64,000 nucleotides of DNA from Zhongshania marina (GCF_002915595.1 NZ_PQGG01000007.1:287038-351037); one strand, 5' to 3'. Counted from the stretch's first letter, positions 37,078 to 44,938 are shown. Translations and numbers: made by a program. The notes: generated by a model from the letters alone, not told the origin.

Positions 37078-38325
37078 TTACTCCGCTGCGGCACCGGGCA
37101 AAATACCCGCTGCTCTGGCTACAAACCGTGATTTTGCTGGGGGGCTAACATCCAGCATAGAAAGACCCAAATTTCTGAGCAGGCTCAAGATCGGCTTGCG
37201 ATTGCTGAAAATGCCCGTCAATTGATCAGAGAAGGTCGTAGTAACTAGCTGATCTGCACGCTGACTTTTTGTATAGCTTTGCAGCAATGTTAAGTCGCCT
37301 AAATTTTGGCCATTGATATGCGCCTTCGCCACCAGACGACTTAAACACTCAACATCGCGCAAGGCTAAATTAAAGCCCTGACCAGCAACTGGGTGCAGCG
37401 AGTGCGCCGCATTCCCCAGCACAGCAACTTGCGCGCGCACCTGCTCCTCTGCCTGCATTAATCGCAGCGGAAAGGCATTGCGCTGCCCAACTTTACGGAG
37501 CCGCCCCAGCCGATAACCAAAATTGCGCTGCAACTCAGCCAAAAACGCCTCATCAGACCAGCTCTCCACCTCGTCGGCCATTCCTTCAGGAAAGGTCCAA
37601 ACCAAGGCTGAACGAGAAAGCCCCGAGTCATCCGTCACCAAGGGCAATAAAGCCAAGGGGCCCCTTTCGGTAAAGCGCTCGTAAGCGCAGCCGCCGTGAG
37701 GTTTTTCAGTCGCCACATTGGCGATCACCGCCACTTGATGATAATCATCAATGCTTGCGCCAATACCCAACTGGGTGCGCAAACCGGAGTCCGCTCCGTC
37801 GGCAACCGCGACTAATTGCGTGCTTATCTCCCGAGAAGCACCACCCTCGCGCACGGATAAACTTGCATACCCTTTTGACACCGTCACCGACTCCACTGAA
37901 GCCGGTGACAAAAATTCAACACTGGTGTGTTGGCGAAGCCGATTGAGCAAGACATTACCCAACCACGCGTTCTCCACCACATAACCCAAGGCCGGCCAAC
38001 CTTGGCTGGCGGCGCTCATCAAAACACTGCCAAAGTGGCCGCGATCAGAAACGTGAACCTGCGAGATAGTGCATATATGTTCTGCAAGTAGCAGCCACAC
38101 CGCCAGCTCTTCGTATATTTTCGCGCTGCCAAACGACAGCGCCGTAGAGCGTGCATCAAAGCTTGGGCGATAAGCGGGTTTACCTTCGCCAACGGGCGGG
38201 AGCGGAAAATTCTCCACAACCAAAATCCGCAAACCGGCGCGACTATAACTATCAAGGCATAGCGCCAAGCTGGCGCCAACCATGCCGCCACCGGCAATAA
38301 CGATGTCGTAATCAGTGCGTGGCAA
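37078..38325 (-). CDS. ubiH: 2-octaprenyl-6-methoxyphenol hydroxylase
   Basis: 415 residues, FAD monooxygenase of ubiquinone synthesis. VIAGGGMVGASLALC, the UbiH-specific VHVSDRGHFG, LGYVVENAWLG, YERFTERGPLALLPL and GNAAHSLHPVAGQGFNLALRDVE. The start is TTG at 38325 with GGAGG six bases upstream, inside the 3' end of pepP (14-bp overlap), so the genes are coupled. Note: ubiI follows 5 bp downstream. Confidence 0.94.
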   Translation of the reverse strand: MPRTDYDIVIAGGGMVGASLALCLDSYSRAGLRILVVENFPLPPVGEGKPAYRPSFDARSTALSFGSAKIYEELAVWLLLAEHICTISQVHVSDRGHFGSVLMSAASQGWPALGYVVENAWLGNVLLNRLRQHTSVEFLSPASVESVTVSKGYASLSVREGGASREISTQLVAVADGADSGLRTQLGIGASIDDYHQVAVIANVATEKPHGGCAYERFTERGPLALLPLVTDDSGLSRSALVWTFPEGMADEVESWSDEAFLAELQRNFGYRLGRLRKVGQRNAFPLRLMQAEEQVRAQVAVLGNAAHSLHPVAGQGFNLALRDVECLSRLVAKAHINGQNLGDLTLLQSYTKSQRADQLVTTTFSDQLTGIFSNRKPILSLLRNLGLSMLDVSPPAKSRFVARAAGILPGAAAE

Positions 38326-39643
38326 GACGCGCCTCCGCCATTAAGGCCTCTATCTCATCCGCTTCTTTTGGCACCGCCGCGGTCAAAATCTCGCAGCCGG
38401 TTTTCGTTACCGCCACATCGTCTTCAATGCGAATACCAATACCGCGCCACTTCGCATCGACATTGCTATTGTCCGGCGCCACATAAATACCAGGTTCAAC
38501 GGTAAGCACCATGCCCTCTTCAAGCACTCGCCACTCGCCACCGACTTTATAATCGCCAACATCATGTACATCCATACCCAACCAATGACCGGCACGGTGC
38601 ATATAAAAAGGCTTATAGGCTTCGGCGCTAATAAGTGCGTTTACATCGCCACTCAACAAACCTAATTTCACCAAGCCCTCGGTAATTACGCGGACAGTCT
38701 CGTCGTGGGGCTGATTCCAATGATTACCGGGTTTTACTGCAGCAATAGCGGCCTTTTGCGCATCCAAGACCACCTCATATAAGGCGCGCTGCTCTGCGCT
38801 AAACCGACCATTGGCGGGAAAGGTTCGGGTAATATCAGCGGCGTAGTAATGCAACTCGCAGCCGGCATCAATCAATACCAGATCGCCGTCGCGGGCCTCG
38901 CAGCTATTCTCAACATAATGCAGGATGCAGCCATTTTTACCCGCACCAACAATAGTGCTGTATGCCGGAAAACGTGCGCCATTGCGCCCAAATTCATGGA
39001 GGATTTCGGCTTCAAGCTGATACTCATACACGCCGGGACGGCAGGCACGCATTGCGCGGCTGTGAGCTTCGGCGGAAATTTCGCCCGCCCGACGCATCAC
39101 TTTTAACTCGGCGGCAGATTTATACAAACGCAGATCATGTAAATGATGATCTAAATCCAAGAACTCTCCCGGAGGCTGCGCGCCGGTGCGAACCTTGGAG
39201 CGAATAACATTCACCCACTGCATTACCTGCTGATCAAATTCGGTGTGGCGACCCATAGCGTAGTAAACGCGCTGACGCCCTTCTAACAGGCCCGGTAATA
39301 TGTCGTCGATATCACTAATGGGAAAGGCATCGTCTGCACCGTATTCAGAACACGCCCCCTCCGGCCCCGCTCGGTATCCGGTCCAAAGCTCCATTGCCGG
39401 ATCGCGGTCGCGACAGAACAACACGTACTCGCCGCTCGCTCGCCCCGGCAGCAGTACCAACACCGCATCCGGCTCATCAAAACCCGTTAAGTAATAAAAG
39501 TCGCTGTCTTGACGAAAAGCGTACTCAGAATCGCGGTTGCGAGTAAGCATTTTGGCAGAAGGTACAACAGCAATGCTGTCGGGCTCCATCAGCGCCATCA
39601 AATTTTTGCGGCGACGGGCGAATTCCTGCTTATTAATCGTCAT
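38312..39643 (-). CDS. pepP: Xaa-Pro aminopeptidase (M24B)
   Basis: 443 residues from the ATG at 39643 (MTINKQEFARRRKNLM), near the 441 of E. coli PepP; an in-frame codon at 39676 would add 11 residues without support. The two-metal site is visible: DAGCELHYYAADITRTF, HRAGHWLGMDVHD, EEGMVLTVEPGIY and GIGIRIEDD. It removes N-terminal residues preceding proline. First gene of pepP-ubiH-ubiI. Confidence 0.96.
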   Translation of the reverse strand: MTINKQEFARRRKNLMALMEPDSIAVVPSAKMLTRNRDSEYAFRQDSDFYYLTGFDEPDAVLVLLPGRASGEYVLFCRDRDPAMELWTGYRAGPEGACSEYGADDAFPISDIDDILPGLLEGRQRVYYAMGRHTEFDQQVMQWVNVIRSKVRTGAQPPGEFLDLDHHLHDLRLYKSAAELKVMRRAGEISAEAHSRAMRACRPGVYEYQLEAEILHEFGRNGARFPAYSTIVGAGKNGCILHYVENSCEARDGDLVLIDAGCELHYYAADITRTFPANGRFSAEQRALYEVVLDAQKAAIAAVKPGNHWNQPHDETVRVITEGLVKLGLLSGDVNALISAEAYKPFYMHRAGHWLGMDVHDVGDYKVGGEWRVLEEGMVLTVEPGIYVAPDNSNVDAKWRGIGIRIEDDVAVTKTGCEILTAAVPKEADEIEALMAEARLATH

Positions 39644-39752
39644 GTTGTTCTCATTACCTAAGAAATATGGGCGCAAGCGCCAATGGGTTTATTCGCAAAA
39701 GCTTATCACGGCTTAAGGTCGGCCAGTGGCAAAAATACCTAAGCTGTGAGGA

Positions 39753-40334
39753 TCAATGCAGGCGGGGCGGATTGACCTCGCCCTCTTGCTGAACACCGCC
39801 ATTGCATTCAACAAAAATGGTCATCGCCGCAACCCGAACGTACTCACACACCGCAAAGTAGTCTTGCTCTCCATCTTCATCGGTATGCTCATCGGGCGAC
39901 ACCTGCGCGATGGCGGCAATATCACTAATCGCCTCTGTTAAATCCGCAGAATAGGCATTTTGCTTATCGACCCTCTTCTGCTTGCCAGCCATCGCAAAGC
40001 CCGTCAAATAGCCTTGGCACCACTGACCAAGGCTGGCAATGCGCTGATCTAAGTCGAATTCATCGTCGGGCAGCAATAAATCTAAGCTCATCTCGCCTGA
40101 TTCCATACCGTCCAGCGCAGCGCTATACACCGCGTACAGTGCTTCGCTCTGCTCGGGATCTGGGGTTTCGCAATCTAGCAAATCAATACAATGCTTAAGC
40201 CAAGCATCTGCGCTTATACGACCACCCACCGACACAAACCCCGCCGCATAGCCATGCAACTCAGCTGGGGGCTGCAAAGCTCCCAAGCTCAAAAATAAAT
40301 TAGCGAGATCGTCGTGCTCTAAACTAGCGGTCAT
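39753..40334 (-). CDS. ygfB: UPF0149 (YgfB/YecA) family protein
   Basis: 193 residues (E. coli YgfB 192). An all-helical acidic protein with the family blocks ELHGYAAGFVSVGG and LGQWCQGYLTGFAMAG, and DYFAVCEYVRVAAMTIF near the end. It sits directly upstream of pepP, as in E. coli. YgfB has been linked to control of AmpD/AmpC-type functions in Pseudomonas; its biochemical role is not settled. 109 bp to pepP, so a separate transcript is possible. Confidence 0.93.
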   Translation of the reverse strand: MTASLEHDDLANLFLSLGALQPPAELHGYAAGFVSVGGRISADAWLKHCIDLLDCETPDPEQSEALYAVYSAALDGMESGEMSLDLLLPDDEFDLDQRIASLGQWCQGYLTGFAMAGKQKRVDKQNAYSADLTEAISDIAAIAQVSPDEHTDEDGEQDYFAVCEYVRVAAMTIFVECNGGVQQEGEVNPPRLH

Positions 40335-40436
40335 TAATACATTTCCGTTAATACATCATAGGCCGGCAATGGTAGCGCCGAAGCCAGATAAAATCGAATA
40401 TCGATATTATGGGCATACAAGCCCACCTTAATTACA

Positions 40437-40466
40437 TTGACCCACCTGCAGGGCCCGCTCTACTAT
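40437..40466 (+). promoter_or_regulatory. Candidate promoter of the ZapB-like/zapA operon
   Basis: TTGACC (40437-40442) and TACTAT (40461-40466) separated by 18 bases, about 38 bp before the first start codon. A palindrome AATATCGATATT (40397-40408) lies just upstream in the divergent region shared with ygfB. Pattern match only. Confidence 0.45.
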
Positions 40467-40503
40467 TATCCAATATCTTTCTACAAACGGACGCAATCTA
40501 AAG

Positions 40504-40713
40504 ATGGATCAGCGACAGTTGCAACTTTTGGAACGAAAAGTAGACGAAATTGTCCAGTTGTGTGAGCAATTAGACAAGGAAAATCGCGCCTTAAAAGCGG
40601 ACGCCCTCCACTGGCGCTCTGAGCGCGAACAACTGATCGAAAAAACCGATATTGCCCGCGCAAAAGTTGAGTCCATGATTCAGCGCTTGCGCGCGCTGGA
40701 GAAAGAGTCGTGA
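40504..40713 (+). CDS. Small coiled-coil protein, TIGR02449/ZapB-like
   Basis: 69 residues, almost entirely a coiled coil with leucine/isoleucine heptads (LLERKVDEIVQLCEQLDKEN, ALKADALHWRSEREQL). Proteins of this kind regularly precede zapA in Pseudomonadales, annotated as TIGR02449 or ZapB-like. The GTG of zapA overlaps its TGA by four bases (GTGA), so the two are translationally coupled, consistent with a role in the Z ring beside ZapA. Confidence 0.88.
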   Translation: MDQRQLQLLERKVDEIVQLCEQLDKENRALKADALHWRSEREQLIEKTDIARAKVESMIQRLRALEKES

Positions 40714-41018
40714 GCACAAACACCGTTACATTAAAAATATTAGATAAAGAGTATCAGGTGGCCTGCCCACCAGAAGAGCAAACCGCACTCATGCAGGCCG
40801 GGCAATTTCTCGACCAAAAAATGCGCGGCATTCGCACCTCCGGCAAAGTGATTGGACTAGAGCGCATCGCTGTTATGGCGGCCTTGAATATCAGCTACGA
40901 AATGCTGCAAGCCAAGCAAAACGCCACCCCAACCGAAGCGGAAACCCAAACCGTAAACCGCATTAGCGACAAAGTTGAACAAACTTTACAGCGCTGCCGG
41001 CAACTAGATATTAGCTAA
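40710..41018 (+). CDS. zapA: Cell division protein ZapA
   Basis: 102 residues with a GTG start. VTLKILDKEYQVACPPEEQ and LDQKMRGIRTSGKVIGLERIAVMAALNI are the ZapA head, followed by the helical tail. It binds and cross-links FtsZ filaments at mid-cell. It is followed by 6S RNA and ygfA as in E. coli. Confidence 0.95.
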   Translation: MSTNTVTLKILDKEYQVACPPEEQTALMQAGQFLDQKMRGIRTSGKVIGLERIAVMAALNISYEMLQAKQNATPTEAETQTVNRISDKVEQTLQRCRQLDIS

Positions 41019-41126
41019 TATCCTCGCACTAGCTTGATGAAACACGCACCTACAGAAACCATCCTGCTAGTGTAAACCAGCACATCCCCTTATAGGTCTG
41101 CCCTGTTATTAGGCAAAGCCAAGCGG

Positions 41127-41132
41127 TATACT
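41127..41132 (+). promoter_or_regulatory. -10 element of the 6S RNA promoter
   Basis: TATACT, seven bases before the predicted 5' end of 6S RNA (41141). No good -35 hexamer is visible 17 bases upstream (TGTTAT at 41104-41109). Confidence 0.5.
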
Positions 41133-41140
41133 TTGTTACA

Positions 41141-41312
41141 CCCTGGGATATTAGCTAGGCTGCTTAGACCCCTGAGCCGATGCTTTTTACCCCGGAGGGC
41201 TCTAGCCGAGATTGGTGTGCATGTCCGCTTGTCGGAAAGCCTAAAAATCTTGCGGAGAACTCCACCTTGAACCGCTGGGTTCAAGGGCCACGTAGCCGGC
41301 GGTATCTTGGGG
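41141..41312 (+). ncRNA. ssrS: 6S RNA
   Basis: Global regulator that mimics an open promoter and binds the sigma-70 RNA polymerase holoenzyme in stationary phase. Conserved segments are recognisable from the E. coli RNA: CCCCTGAGCCGAT, GGTGTGCATGTCCGC, CGGAAAGCCTAAAA, and CACCTTGAACC paired with GGTTCAAGGG. The ends CCCTGGGATA (41141-41150) and TATCTTGGGG (41303-41312) form a ten-pair closing stem including G-U pairs. Placement between zapA and ygfA is the standard 6S locus. Exact ends are estimates. Confidence 0.93.
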
Positions 41313-41388
41313 CCTATTTCAACACCTTCGTTAATCACTCTCCGAATAAGCCGTCACACTTTTTGCTTGCCGGCGCTATACTGCCTGC

Positions 41389-41991
41389 ATGAATTCTGCA
41401 CTTAAATCCAAATTGCGACTCGCCCTGCGCGCTAAGCGCCAAAGCCTAAGCGGTGACCAGCAAAAAGTCGCTGCCCAGCAGTTAATGCGTCGCTTAATTC
41501 GGCTGCCGGCATTTCGCAATGCTCGCCATATTGCAGCCTACATCGCCAGCGACGGCGAGATCTCGCCAGCACCCGTATTACGCTTCGCCAATCTCAATGC
41601 AAAGCACTGCTATCTACCCAAAATATCGCCATCCGCTACCAACAAGAGTATGGCGTTTTACCCCTACCACCACCGCCAGCAACTAACGCCAAACCGATAC
41701 GGTATTGGCGAACCCAGCGGCCTGCATCGCCACCCCCAAGCCCCACACAAATTAGACCTTGTGCTATTGCCGCTAACAGGGTTTGACAAAAAAGGACGGC
41801 GACTTGGTATGGGCGGCGGCTATTACGACCGCGCCTTCGCGTTCAAACGAAACAGCAAAAATCGCAAACCCCTCATGATCGGCCTAGCCCACCACTGCCA
41901 AGAAGCTCATAACCTGCCAAACGATAACTGGGACATTCCCCTAGATTTTATTGTGACGGATCGCCAAGTTATCAAAGTGAAGAAGCGATAA
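41389..41991 (+). CDS. ygfA: 5-formyltetrahydrofolate cyclo-ligase
   Basis: 200 residues. The family blocks KLRLALRAKRQSLS, IAAYIASDGEISPAPVL, YLPKIS and the active-site GRRLGMGGGYYDRAF are present. It converts 5-formyl-THF to methenyl-THF with ATP. In E. coli it is processed from the 6S RNA transcript, and the same order here suggests cotranscription with 6S RNA. It is followed by the integron-cassette island. Confidence 0.95.
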   Translation: MNSALKSKLRLALRAKRQSLSGDQQKVAAQQLMRRLIRLPAFRNARHIAAYIASDGEISPAPVLRFANLNAKHCYLPKISPSATNKSMAFYPYHHRQQLTPNRYGIGEPSGLHRHPQAPHKLDLVLLPLTGFDKKGRRLGMGGGYYDRAFAFKRNSKNRKPLMIGLAHHCQEAHNLPNDNWDIPLDFIVTDRQVIKVKKR

Positions 41992-42363
41992 GTATGGCTC
42001 TAATACTTTAACAATCACTATCGAAACTTTGCGTGCAGATCCTTTGGTATCTCATGTACCCGACCCGATCGGGTATCCAACTGAGCGGCTAGCAAATGCA
42101 TTTGTTTAGATACCTGATCCTGGGCTAGTTTTTTCGCCCTCGCTGGGCGACTTACTTTATTCGGCACTCCATGCCTCATCCGCATCGCACAAAAGGAAAT
42201 GCGCCAACCTGATGATCCTTCATCAGGTCTAGGTAAGCCGGAACCACTTAAACACAATCCCTCGGGCCTTTTGGTCAAAACGAATCTCACAGATAGACGA
42301 CTTGGTATATCAATTCGATAATAAGCCCATTTATATCTTCGCTATTGGTGGGCACTATGATCA
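41992..42363. other. Non-coding or degraded stretch between ygfA and the cassette array
   Basis: 372 bp. A minus-strand frame 42290-42018 (GTG start, 90 residues) is open but shows no family, no ribosome site and odd composition; I do not call it. The stretch contains inverted repeats: ACCCGATCGGGT (42063-42074, perfect) and CCTGATGA-TCCT-TCATCAGG (42208-42227). It may be remnant accessory DNA. Confidence 0.4.
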
Positions 42364-42364
42364 G

Positions 42365-42467
42365 CCTTAACGCTTTACCGAGCAGTGAAATAATTTCGCG
42401 GGGCTCTTGCGTGTTTTTGCAAAAAACGTAACAGATTATGGAATCCGCTGGAGCAACTTGTTAACTG
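42365..42467 (-). other. attC site of cassette 2 (EEP gene)
   Basis: In cassette orientation it starts with R'' CAGTTAAC (42467-42460) overlapping the EEP stop codon and ends with R' GCGTTAAGG (42373-42365). Between them is an imperfect palindrome with an inner stem GTTTTTTGC/GCAAAAAC. R'' is complementary to the cassette's own first bases. The outer arms pair less well than in attC1. Confidence 0.7.
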
Positions 42468-43213
42468 CTGATAGTTGCGCATAATGGCATGTGATCACTA
42501 ACCGCCAGCCATTTTTTAATATTACCTATCTCAACTTTACTACCTGACAAGAGATGACTAGATATGAAAAAATAATCAATATGGTAAGGCTTCTCGATAT
42601 TTCTTTGAAGATAAAAAGAAGGTTGTGTTTCTTGCCCCTGTAGCTCACCAGTTTGATAATGATACAAACTCTCTATATTTATAGAAGCTAGTTCGTTTAT
42701 TGTGTCTGTGTGGCTCCACCAACGATCATGTTTATCCCATACTGCGTTGCTATTGAAGTCGCCTGCAATAATTGTATTGTGTTTATTAAGCTCTTCTCTG
42801 TGGACTTGAAGGTATTTCCAGAACTGCCCCATGTAACCAAATATTTGAGAATCACTGCCTTTAGTCCAACAAGCCAAAACGTTATATTGATCGTTTAGAC
42901 GAAAAGGTAAAAATAGCTTTAAATCTTGAGTAGACCACGAGGTTGCTTGGCTTTTTGTATGCAACCCTTGGATTTTGAATGAGCCGGACCACTCTAGATG
43001 CTCTACCTTGTTGCCTGCTTTTGGAAATACACCAATGCCCTTATTTTTACTTGTGCCGACCCAGAGGTAATTACCCGCCCACTCTTGATAAGCCTTCGTA
43101 GATTGAGAAGGATCTTCACATTCTTGAATAATGAGAACGTCTGCATTTAAAGAATCAACTTCATTAAGTTTCTTTCTCAGTGCACCGTTGCAATTCCACG
43201 TTACAATTCTCAT
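42461..43213 (-). CDS. Endonuclease/exonuclease/phosphatase (EEP) family protein, cassette-borne
   Basis: 250 residues spanning the full EEP fold: WNCNG (Asn9), IIQECE (Glu31), AGDFNSN (Asp152/Asn154), HIDYFF (Asp213) and SDHMPL (Asp240-His241) match the metal-dependent catalytic set of DNase I/ExoIII-like enzymes. The substrate (DNA, RNA, lipid phosphate) cannot be told; similar free-standing EEP genes are frequent in genomic islands. The ATG is only 7 bases after the cassette boundary and has no Shine-Dalgarno sequence, so translation may depend on upstream attC structure or reinitiation. Its codon and base use is visibly more AT-rich than the chromosomal neighbours. The stop codon lies inside attC2. 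Confidence 0.88.
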   Translation of the reverse strand: MRIVTWNCNGALRKKLNEVDSLNADVLIIQECEDPSQSTKAYQEWAGNYLWVGTSKNKGIGVFPKAGNKVEHLEWSGSFKIQGLHTKSQATSWSTQDLKLFLPFRLNDQYNVLACWTKGSDSQIFGYMGQFWKYLQVHREELNKHNTIIAGDFNSNAVWDKHDRWWSHTDTINELASINIESLYHYQTGELQGQETQPSFYLQRNIEKPYHIDYFFISSHLLSGSKVEIGNIKKWLAVSDHMPLCATISS

Positions 43214-43218
43214 AGACA

Positions 43219-43320
43219 GTTAACGCCTGAGCTCAGCGGCGCTTGAGGCGACGCCTGCTTTTGCGATAGCAAAAGTGGGTGGCGGGTCAAACGTTCGACT
43301 GCAACGAATTGTTAGGCTAC
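43219..43320 (-). other. attC site of cassette 1 (Mrr gene)
   Basis: In cassette orientation R'' is GTAGCCTAAC (43320-43311) and R' is GGCGTTAAC (43227-43219). Arms pair as TAAC--CAG...TTGA with TCAA...CTG--GTTA, and the centre is a perfect stem CTTTTGC-TATC-GCAAAAG. Typical ~100-bp attC; the Mrr stop codon TAG is part of R''. Confidence 0.88.
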
Positions 43321-44207
43321 ACCTCTCCGGAATCAAAAAAATCGCTATCAACAGCCTTAACCTCATATGAATTTTTGATCTGCACCCCAACATTAAATTT
43401 GTGCATCAAATCTACCAACCCTTCACCATCTAGCAAAACGATAGTGTGGTGGGCATCGTGCGCTTTTTTAACGGCCTTTTGATCAAAGGAAGAGGTGGTT
43501 ACGAAGATGCCTTTGCGGGTATCTCCACTCATCGCTCCAATGAAGTTCCTAATATCTGTTTCACGAACTTTGTTCTGGGTGAACCTTTTGGCTTGTATGT
43601 ATATTTTTTCGAGGCCCAGCTGATCTTCGTTGATGATTCCATCAATTCCTCCATCCCCCGATTTTGCTGTTTCAATAAAATCCCCATACCCCATTTTTTT
43701 GAGCAATATTAGGATAATTGTTTCAAACCTATACGGGTCGATTTCTTTCAGCTTCGATAGTAATTCGTCTTTGACCTCGCTCTCAATTTGCTCAAAACCA
43801 GCATCTATGAGGTCTTGTGGACTATCTGCTCCCACTGCAATAGACGAACCTGTGCGACGGGTATTTTCGGGCTCATAAAATGAGATTACGTTTGAGTGCA
43901 ACTGCTCAAGCCCGACCCCCTGCGCCGCTGCTTCTTTGCCCTTATCAGTAATCTGCACTTGACCACGTTGCGGGTAGTGAACCAAGCCGCCCTTCTTCAA
44001 GTACGACTTGCCCCAAGCGATCCTGTTTTCAATTAATCTCTCGCCGCTTTTTGTGGTTCTTTGCAAAAGCTCTACTGGCAAATTGCTGTAAAACCGCTCT
44101 TCAACTACGCCAAGAAGTTCCCTGCCTTTCAAAATTTTGCCATCTGAAAGGACTTGAAGAATTGGGCCAAACGTTTCATTAAACTTCGGTAGATCTACCG
44201 TTTCCAT
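43317..44207 (-). CDS. Mrr-type restriction endonuclease, cassette-borne
   Basis: 296 residues from the ATG at 44207 (METVDLPKF), which is placed correctly from AAAGG; the ATG at 44216 abuts that site. Residues 1-95 form an Mrr N-terminal winged-helix domain (GRELLGVVEERFY, GGLVHYPQRGQVQITDKG). Residues 150-275 form the Mrr catalytic domain: FETIILILLKKMGYGDF (Glu162), GDGGIDG (Asp189), IYIQAKRF (Gln205, Lys207), GIFVTTSSF. Mrr proteins are type IV (modification-dependent) endonucleases that cut methylated foreign DNA. No methyltransferase is adjacent, consistent with type IV action. The gene occupies the first cassette of the array. Confidence 0.9.
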   Translation of the reverse strand: METVDLPKFNETFGPILQVLSDGKILKGRELLGVVEERFYSNLPVELLQRTTKSGERLIENRIAWGKSYLKKGGLVHYPQRGQVQITDKGKEAAAQGVGLEQLHSNVISFYEPENTRRTGSSIAVGADSPQDLIDAGFEQIESEVKDELLSKLKEIDPYRFETIILILLKKMGYGDFIETAKSGDGGIDGIINEDQLGLEKIYIQAKRFTQNKVRETDIRNFIGAMSGDTRKGIFVTTSSFDQKAVKKAHDAHHTIVLLDGEGLVDLMHKFNVGVQIKNSYEVKAVDSDFFDSGEV

Positions 44208-44234
44208 CTGCACCATCCTTTCTGTGTAGCCTAA

Positions 44235-44641
44235 TAGTCATTATTCAAATGACTCAGGCCATATATCACTTTAGCCCCCTTATCACGGAGCTGGCTTTTA
44301 CGCTGACTGGGGAATTCTAGGGGATTCAATGATATAGCGGCCCGCCACTAGCAAGCGCCCTACAAACGAAGACTAAATCCCTTTATTTCTGCCAAGCATC
44401 CCTTTCGCCTGATCATATCTCGTTTTATATAAATTTCAATCGCTTAAGTGACTCCCCAAGGTGTTAATAGGAAGCACTCTCTTGTTCACTTGTTTCGACT
44501 ACGCGAAAATTGCGATCGACCGGCAATGTGACGCAGGAACCAAACACTCCCAATATCTATGCGGCATTTTCTGAACTGGTAATAAGCAGATGCTTTATCA
44601 TGGCGCCCCTTAATCGATCGATAGCGAACGCTCTTTAATAT
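44235..44641. other. Intergenic stretch between the cassette array and parDE
   Basis: 407 bp with no gene. It contains AGTCATT-ATTCA-AATGACT (44236-44254) beside the cassette boundary and a ~75-bp imperfect palindrome (about 44262-44336: TATATCAC...CCCCC and GGGG...TGATATA). No GTTRRRY/RYYYAAC pair complete enough to call attC or attI was found. Confidence 0.4.
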
Positions 44642-44938
44642 CTATTCCGCAAGTCGACGAGGTGCGTCCATGTCCTCATGCAGAACTCGAACGATAAGAA
44701 TGTAGTGTTTTTCTAGTCGATAAAACACCAAGTGGTGCTCTTGGTGAAGCTGGCGATAACCGGGAAGAACGTGACTATAATCGAGCCCCAGCTCAGGATG
44801 ATCAATCAGTTGATCGATGCCGCGCTTCAATTGATCCAAGTACTTGTCCGCCTGATCAACACCCCACTCGGTGCAAGTGTAGAGCCAAATATCGACGAGA
44901 TCGGATTCCGCCTCGGGCGTTATTTCAAGGCCAAGCAC
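44642..44938 (-). CDS. parE: ParE-family toxin
   Basis: 98 residues, RelE/ParE fold: ITPEAESDLVDIWLYTCTEWG, AEKY-like helix DQADKYLDQLKRGIDQL, HPELGLDYSHVLPGYRQLHQEHHLVFYRL and IVRVLHEDMDAPRRL at the C-terminus, all typical of ParE. ParE poisons DNA gyrase. GTG start overlapping the parD stop by one base (TAGTG), antitoxin first, the usual order. Confidence 0.9.
   Translation of the reverse strand: MLGLEITPEAESDLVDIWLYTCTEWGVDQADKYLDQLKRGIDQLIDHPELGLDYSHVLPGYRQLHQEHHLVFYRLEKHYILIVRVLHEDMDAPRRLAE

Larger units (their letters stand above)
42365..44234 (-). mobile_element. Two-cassette integron array without integrase (CALIN-like)
   Basis: Two gene cassettes in the same (minus) orientation, each made of one ORF and one attC. 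Cassette 1 (44234-43220) carries the Mrr-like gene and attC1; cassette 2 (43219-about 42371) carries the EEP nuclease and attC2. The first bases of each cassette (TTAGGCTACA; TTAACTG) are the reverse complement of the R'' box of its own attC (TGTAGCCTAA; CAGTTAA), as expected when a circular cassette is cut at G/TTRRRY. The recombination site before cassette 1 reads ATTAGGC rather than GTTAGGC, so the upstream site is decayed. No intI is in the window. Confidence 0.8.

Noticed and set aside
41090..41338. Minus-strand ORF of 82 residues
   Set aside because: It is antisense to 6S RNA; the conserved bases belong to the RNA.
42018..42290. Minus-strand ORF of 90 residues after the last attC
   Set aside because: No ribosome site, no recognisable family, and no R'' box complementary to the cassette boundary TTAAGGCTG follows it, so a third cassette is not supported.
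43317..44216. Restriction-modification system
   Set aside because: Only the Mrr endonuclease is present; no methyltransferase or specificity gene lies in the island, so a modification-dependent type IV enzyme fits better.
44235..44340. Third attC or an attI site
   Set aside because: No complete R'/R'' pair with matching arms was found; only a degenerate palindrome remains.
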